Positions 5,581-9,086 of a stretch of DNA of 9,086 bases are shown piece after piece. A model generated the notes under the pieces. The model saw only the letters and a list, made by a program, of their open reading frames with translations, searched no databases and was not told where the DNA came from. This DNA is from Lachnospiraceae bacterium UBA7109 (lineage in GTDB: Bacteria > Bacillota > Clostridia > Lachnospirales > Lachnospiraceae): assembly GCA_002492335.1 (NCBI GenBank), contig DKYD01000063.1:1-9086 (forward strand), given 5' to 3'. Position 1 is the first letter of the stretch. Each line of letters starts with the position of its first letter. The position numbers and the translations under genes are program-made.

Positions 5581-6816
5581 TTAATCATATCTTTCATCGA
5601 TAACACGTTTGGACTTCTTCTCACTTCTTGGGAGCAGACCAAGCTCTACTACTTTTACAAGCGGAGTAAATCCAATCCGGCTCTTTACGGTAGCAGCAAT
5701 GCGGTTTCCAAGTTCGGCAAAGTTTACCGTTCCGTTTGTTTCCACATAGAGACGCATCGTATCGCGGCCATCCAGGTGGGAAATGCGAATCTGGTATTCG
5801 CTGGATACTTCCGGGAATTCCCGGAGAATTTCTTCAATCTGGCTTGGGAATACATTGACGCCTTTAATCTTCATCATATCATCCGTTCTTCCCATAATCA
5901 CGTCAAGACGAGGAAATCTGCTTCCGCACGGACATTCTCCCGGTATGATACGGGATAAGTCGTGGGTTCGGTAACGAATCAGCGGAGCTCCTTCTTTTAC
6001 AAGAGTTGTTATGACGATTTCTCCCAGCTCTCCGTCCGGAAGCGGTTTTAAAGTTACCGGGTCAACGATTTCAATGTAGATATAATCATCCCAGTAGTGC
6101 ATTCCCGTATCATATTTACAGTTGATGCCAATACCGGGACCATAGATTTCAGTAAGTCCATAAATGTCATATAATTCGATACCAAGCTCTGTGGAGATGC
6201 GCTGACGCATCTTCTCTCCCCAGCGTTCGGAGCCGATGACCCCTTTTTTCAGGTGGATTTTATCCTTGATTCCTCTTTTTTCAATTTCTTCTGCGAGAAG
6301 CAGGGCATAAGAAGAAGTTGCACAGATAACCGTGCTCTTCATATCCATCATCATCTGGAGCTGCTTGTCCGTATTTCCCGGTCCCATGGGGATCGCCATG
6401 GCGCCTAATTTTTCTGCACCTGCCTGAAATCCGATTCCGGCTGTCCACAGGCCATATCCCGGAGTAATCTGAATCCGGTCGGTATTGGTAATGCCTGCAG
6501 TTTCATAGCAGCGGGCAAACATGACAGCCCAGTCATTCACATCTTTGGCCGTATAAGGGATGATGACCGGAAGTCCGGTTGTCCCGGATGAAGAGTGGAT
6601 ACGGACGATTTCCTCCTCCGGTGCAGTCATAAGACCAAGCGGGTATGCCTCGCGCAGATCTTTTTTTTCGGAAAACGGCAGCTTTTTAAAGTCTTCCGGG
6701 GTGGAAACTTCTGCGATTCCTGCATCCTCTAATTTCTTTCCATAGAAATTTTTTGCTTTCCTAAGCGCCTGGATTTGATGGTTTACCTGGCTGATTTGTA
6801 ATTCTGATATTTGCAT
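5581..6816 (-). CDS. paaK: Phenylacetate--CoA ligase family protein (AMP-forming aryl-acetate ligase)
   Basis: This 411-residue member of the adenylate-forming enzymes joins an aryl-acetate to CoA using ATP, giving AMP and pyrophosphate. Landmarks: the nucleotide loop SSSGTTG (75-81), YGLTE (219-223) followed by GPGIG, RYRTHD (281-286), a CPCGSRFPR pair of cysteines (295, 297), the hinge region GRTDDMMKIKG (309-319) with NVFPSQIEEIL after it, and a C-terminal EKKSKR (399-404) carrying the probable catalytic lysine. It is a little shorter at the N-terminus than PaaK of aerobic degraders (about 430 residues) but complete. The start at 6816 has AAAGGA 8 bases upstream. It follows iorB by 14 bases, so it is in the same operon. 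Next to an indolepyruvate oxidoreductase its substrate is probably indoleacetate, phenylacetate or hydroxyphenylacetate, used for salvage or, run backwards, to release the acid. No aerobic ring-cleavage genes are nearby. Confidence 0.9.
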   Translation of the reverse strand: MQISELQISQVNHQIQALRKAKNFYGKKLEDAGIAEVSTPEDFKKLPFSEKKDLREAYPLGLMTAPEEEIVRIHSSSGTTGLPVIIPYTAKDVNDWAVMFARCYETAGITNTDRIQITPGYGLWTAGIGFQAGAEKLGAMAIPMGPGNTDKQLQMMMDMKSTVICATSSYALLLAEEIEKRGIKDKIHLKKGVIGSERWGEKMRQRISTELGIELYDIYGLTEIYGPGIGINCKYDTGMHYWDDYIYIEIVDPVTLKPLPDGELGEIVITTLVKEGAPLIRYRTHDLSRIIPGECPCGSRFPRLDVIMGRTDDMMKIKGVNVFPSQIEEILREFPEVSSEYQIRISHLDGRDTMRLYVETNGTVNFAELGNRIAATVKSRIGFTPLVKVVELGLLPRSEKKSKRVIDERYD

Positions 6817-6830
6817 AATATTGTCCTTTC

Positions 6831-7424
6831 TTATATCTTGTCTGATGCTGAACAGATACCATAGTTAAGCGCCCGGAAATTTAACTCGTGGAATTTTTCC
6901 GGAAGCCTTTCTTTGATGGCGTTTTTAATATCTTCCTCCGAGAGACCAAGTGCTCCGCTCCGGATTGCTGCGCCGAGAAGAATTATGTTTAACACTCTGG
7001 AAGAACCAATTTCCCGGCATGCTTTTTCTGTGTCTATAATCAGTAAATTTTTCACGTGTTTTTTCAGATATTCCAGCATTTCCGTTCCATTATAGGAAGA
7101 GCCGGAAAGTGTTGCGGTCACCGGCTTGACAGCCCGGGAGCTTACGACGACTTGTCCGTCTTTTTTTAAATAAGGAAGCATCCGGACTGTTTCGGCAGGT
7201 TCAAATCCAAGAATCATATCTGCGGTACCTTTTGCGATCATAGGGGAATACAGGGACTCCCCCATCCTCAGATGACTGAAGACACTTCCGCCCCGCTGAG
7301 CCATACCGATAGTTTCTGCGCTCATGACAGGAAGCTCCTTTTTCATGGCGGCCGCGGCAATTAATTTGGAAGCCAGTACAGTTCCCTGACCGCCGACGCC
7401 ACATAGTACGATGTTTTTATTCAT
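6831..7424 (-). CDS. iorB: Indolepyruvate:ferredoxin oxidoreductase, beta subunit
   Basis: The product is 197 residues, the usual size. It is the gamma-type (pyruvate-ferredoxin oxidoreductase catalytic) subunit that pairs with IorA. It begins with the family's glycine-rich motif GVGGQG (9-14) and contains ETIGMAQRGGSVFSHLR (37-53), the signature around the TPP/CoA site; GFEP follows near 73. The start at 7424 is chosen because AGGTG lies just upstream and it fits the family N-terminus. The longer frame to 7502 would run through the end of iorA and encodes unrelated sequence. The ATG overlaps the iorA stop by 8 bases, indicating translational coupling and a 1:1 complex. Together the subunits convert an aryl-pyruvate, CoA and oxidised ferredoxin to aryl-acetyl-CoA, CO2 and reduced ferredoxin, or the reverse when ferredoxin is very reduced. 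Confidence 0.93.
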   Translation of the reverse strand: MNKNIVLCGVGGQGTVLASKLIAAAAMKKELPVMSAETIGMAQRGGSVFSHLRMGESLYSPMIAKGTADMILGFEPAETVRMLPYLKKDGQVVVSSRAVKPVTATLSGSSYNGTEMLEYLKKHVKNLLIIDTEKACREIGSSRVLNIILLGAAIRSGALGLSEEDIKNAIKERLPEKFHELNFRALNYGICSASDKI

Positions 7425-9086
7425 GACTTTCACCTCCCGTGATCGCTCCTGTCGGACAAAGCTGGCTGCACAGGGTACATCCGGTACAAAGAGAAGCGTC
7501 AATATATATTTTTTCGTTTTCGGTTGTCAGGGCGGGACATCCAAGCTCCCGGATACATTTTTTGCAGAAAATGCATTTCTCCCAATCAACTTTAAGCGGA
7601 CTTGAAGGCTTTGTAACAGCGATACACGGAGATTTAAAAATAATTGCCTTCACACCCGGTTCACCGGAGACCCGTTTTACACATTCAACCGATGCTTTAT
7701 GGTCCAGAGGATCAACAGTCTCAACAACGGTAAGCCCGATTCCTTTAAGAACCGCTTCAATATTTATCTTCTGTACAACTTCGCCCATCATGGTATGTCC
7801 GGTGCCGGGGTGCGGCTGATGTCCGGTCATGGCGGTCGTGGAGTTGTCCAGTATGATCAATGTCATCTCCGCCTGGTTGTAAACAGCGTTCACAACGCCG
7901 GTAATGGCAGAAGCAAAGAATGTGGAGTCTCCGACAAATGCAAAGCAGGAGGTGTCCGGTTCGATTCTTCCGACTCCCTGGGAGATGCCAAGGCCTGCGC
8001 CCATACAAAGGCAGGTATCCACCATATCAAGCGGCATGGCATTACCCAATGTATAGCATCCGATATCGCCGCAGAAAATGGTCTTTTTTCCTTTCATGGC
8101 AGTCTTTACTGCATAGAAAGAAGCCCGGTGGGGGCATCCGGCACAAAGTACAGGAGGACGTACCGGAAGAGGAGGCGCTGCTTCGGAAGACATGTTCTGT
8201 CCGGAGCCTGTTGCCGGCGTTTTCTCTTGTTCTTCAAGCTGCAGGAAGGCGGCAATAGCCTCTCTTACATTGTCTCGTGAATTTTCTCCTGCATTGCTGA
8301 TGTGGTGTGTAAGTTTCCCATATATTTTTGTGGAAAGGTGATGTTTTCCGCACAGATAAGTCAGTTCCCGCTCGATGACCGGATCCAGCTCTTCCACACA
8401 CAATACTTCATCCAGTCCGTTCAGGAATTCTAACGCAAGCTTCTCCGGAAATGGATGAGGGGTAGCAACCTTCAGTGTTTTTACCATCTGTGTCTGTGCC
8501 AGGGATTCCATGACGTAAGTGAAGCTGATACCTCCGGCGGCAATGCCTTTTTTCGGTGTTTCCGTTTCTACGGCAGCCGGATAAATATGGTTTCTTTTAT
8601 ATGTAGAAAAATCTTCTGCAAGCGTTACATTTCTTTCCTCTATCTTCAGGTGATTCTGATAGGAGAGCTTTGGGAAGATAACCCAGCGGCCGGAATCTTT
8701 GATAAATCCTTCCGGCACATTTTTCCTGTATTCATCCGGATCCTTTACCGTGACAGAAGCATAGGCATGACAGACCCGTGTAGTCGGTCTTAAGAAAACC
8801 GGAGTATGATATTTTTCCGAATATTCAAAAGCTTCCTGTATCATTTCATAAGCTTCCTGTGCGGAAGACGGATCAAAGCATGGGAGCTTGGAAAAGGAAG
8901 CAAAATGCCTTGTGTCCTGCTCGGTTTGCGAGGATACCGGACCCGGATCATCAGCAACCAGAACGACCATGCCGCCCTTTACTCCGATATATTCCAGACT
9001 CATAAGCGGATCAGAAGCCACATTGAGTCCCACCTGCTTCATCGTTACCATGCTGCGTGCGCCGCAATATGCGGCGCCTGCCGCAA
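7417..9086 (-). CDS. iorA: Indolepyruvate:ferredoxin oxidoreductase, alpha subunit (5' end beyond the window)
   Basis: The frame is open to the window edge. The residues before Met at 9051 (AAGAAYCGARS) fit the IorA N-terminal domain, so 9051 is not the start; the full protein is normally about 590-610 residues and some 50 are missing. Counting from that Met: residues 1-100 are the end of the pyrimidine-binding TPP domain (TMKQVGLNVASDPLM, ADDPGPVSSQTEQDTRHFA). Residues ~165-270 are the transketolase-C-like domain. CAGCPHR lies at 303-309. The pyrophosphate-binding TPP domain has GDIGCYTLG (328-336) and GDSTFFASAITG (374-385). The C-terminus carries two 4Fe-4S clusters, C493/C496/C499/C505 and C522/C525/C528/C532, each ending in Cys-Pro. 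All these residues are intact, so the enzyme should be active. It is cytoplasmic and paired with IorB. Confidence 0.95.
   Translation of the reverse strand, partial: AAGAAYCGARSMVTMKQVGLNVASDPLMSLEYIGVKGGMVVLVADDPGPVSSQTEQDTRHFASFSKLPCFDPSSAQEAYEMIQEAFEYSEKYHTPVFLRPTTRVCHAYASVTVKDPDEYRKNVPEGFIKDSGRWVIFPKLSYQNHLKIEERNVTLAEDFSTYKRNHIYPAAVETETPKKGIAAGGISFTYVMESLAQTQMVKTLKVATPHPFPEKLALEFLNGLDEVLCVEELDPVIERELTYLCGKHHLSTKIYGKLTHHISNAGENSRDNVREAIAAFLQLEEQEKTPATGSGQNMSSEAAPPLPVRPPVLCAGCPHRASFYAVKTAMKGKKTIFCGDIGCYTLGNAMPLDMVDTCLCMGAGLGISQGVGRIEPDTSCFAFVGDSTFFASAITGVVNAVYNQAEMTLIILDNSTTAMTGHQPHPGTGHTMMGEVVQKINIEAVLKGIGLTVVETVDPLDHKASVECVKRVSGEPGVKAIIFKSPCIAVTKPSSPLKVDWEKCIFCKKCIRELGCPALTTENEKIYIDASLCTGCTLCSQLCPTGAITGGESHE

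Noticed and set aside
7425..7502. N-terminal extension of iorB to 7502
   Set aside because: It overlaps the iron-sulfur coding end of iorA in another frame and adds residues that IorB proteins lack; 7424 has a ribosome site and the family N-terminus.
7699..8280. 193-residue plus-strand open frame opposite iorA
   Set aside because: It lies wholly antisense to conserved iorA coding sequence, has no ribosome site and shows no recognisable domain; the same holds for the other plus-strand frames over iorA, iorB and paaK.
1..9086. CRISPR arrays, tRNA/rRNA genes, insertion sequences, phage genes
   Set aside because: No spaced direct repeats, cloverleaf, transposase motif or terminal inverted repeats were seen on either strand.

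Overview
The window looks like the chromosome of an anaerobic, low-to-mid GC Gram-positive bacterium, most likely a gut Clostridia/Lachnospiraceae-type organism. The signs are strong AGGAG-type ribosome sites, an exported S8 protease next to a protein with surface-layer homology (SLH) domains, a ferredoxin-dependent indolepyruvate oxidoreductase, and rho-independent terminators closing the units. The genus cannot be fixed from sequence alone.

Layout. (1) 118-3229, plus strand, AT-rich: two genes for exported proteins, each interrupted by one minimal lesion. The first is an S8 (subtilisin-like) peptidase whose signal peptide and propeptide start (118-489) are one frame off from the catalytic body (474-2150). 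The junction is an A AAA AAG heptamer. The second is an SLH protein (2180-3229) cut by an in-frame TGA at a position where SLH repeats carry Trp. A terminator at 3311-3343 closes this unit. (2) 3377-4381, minus strand: an unusual fusion of a PQ-loop three-helix membrane domain to an SGNH-hydrolase-like domain, with a good ribosome site inside the gene just ahead of the second domain. (3) 4565-5434, plus strand: a LysR-type regulator divergent from the fusion gene. It has a near-consensus promoter (TTGACT-17-TATAAT) and a dyad of the LysR T-N11-A type at the expected transcription start. (4) A compound hairpin at 5483-5552 sits between convergent units and can terminate both. (5) 9086-5581, minus strand: iorA (5' end outside the window), iorB (8-bp overlap) and paaK (14-bp gap), a tight operon for ferredoxin-linked interconversion of aryl-pyruvates, aryl-acetyl-CoAs and aryl-acetates.

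How the parts work together. IorA/IorB convert indolepyruvate or phenylpyruvate to the aryl-acetyl-CoA with reduction of ferredoxin, or run in reverse. PaaK links the CoA ester to the free acid, so the operon either ferments aromatic amino acids or salvages aryl acids. LysR probably regulates itself and may regulate the divergent fusion gene; nothing ties it directly to the ior operon, which converges on it. The protease/SLH pair would act at the cell surface if intact. The points most worth checking are whether its two breaks are real, errors, or recoding, the Asp-to-Glu change in the protease active site, and the PQ-loop/SGNH fusion with its internal start.
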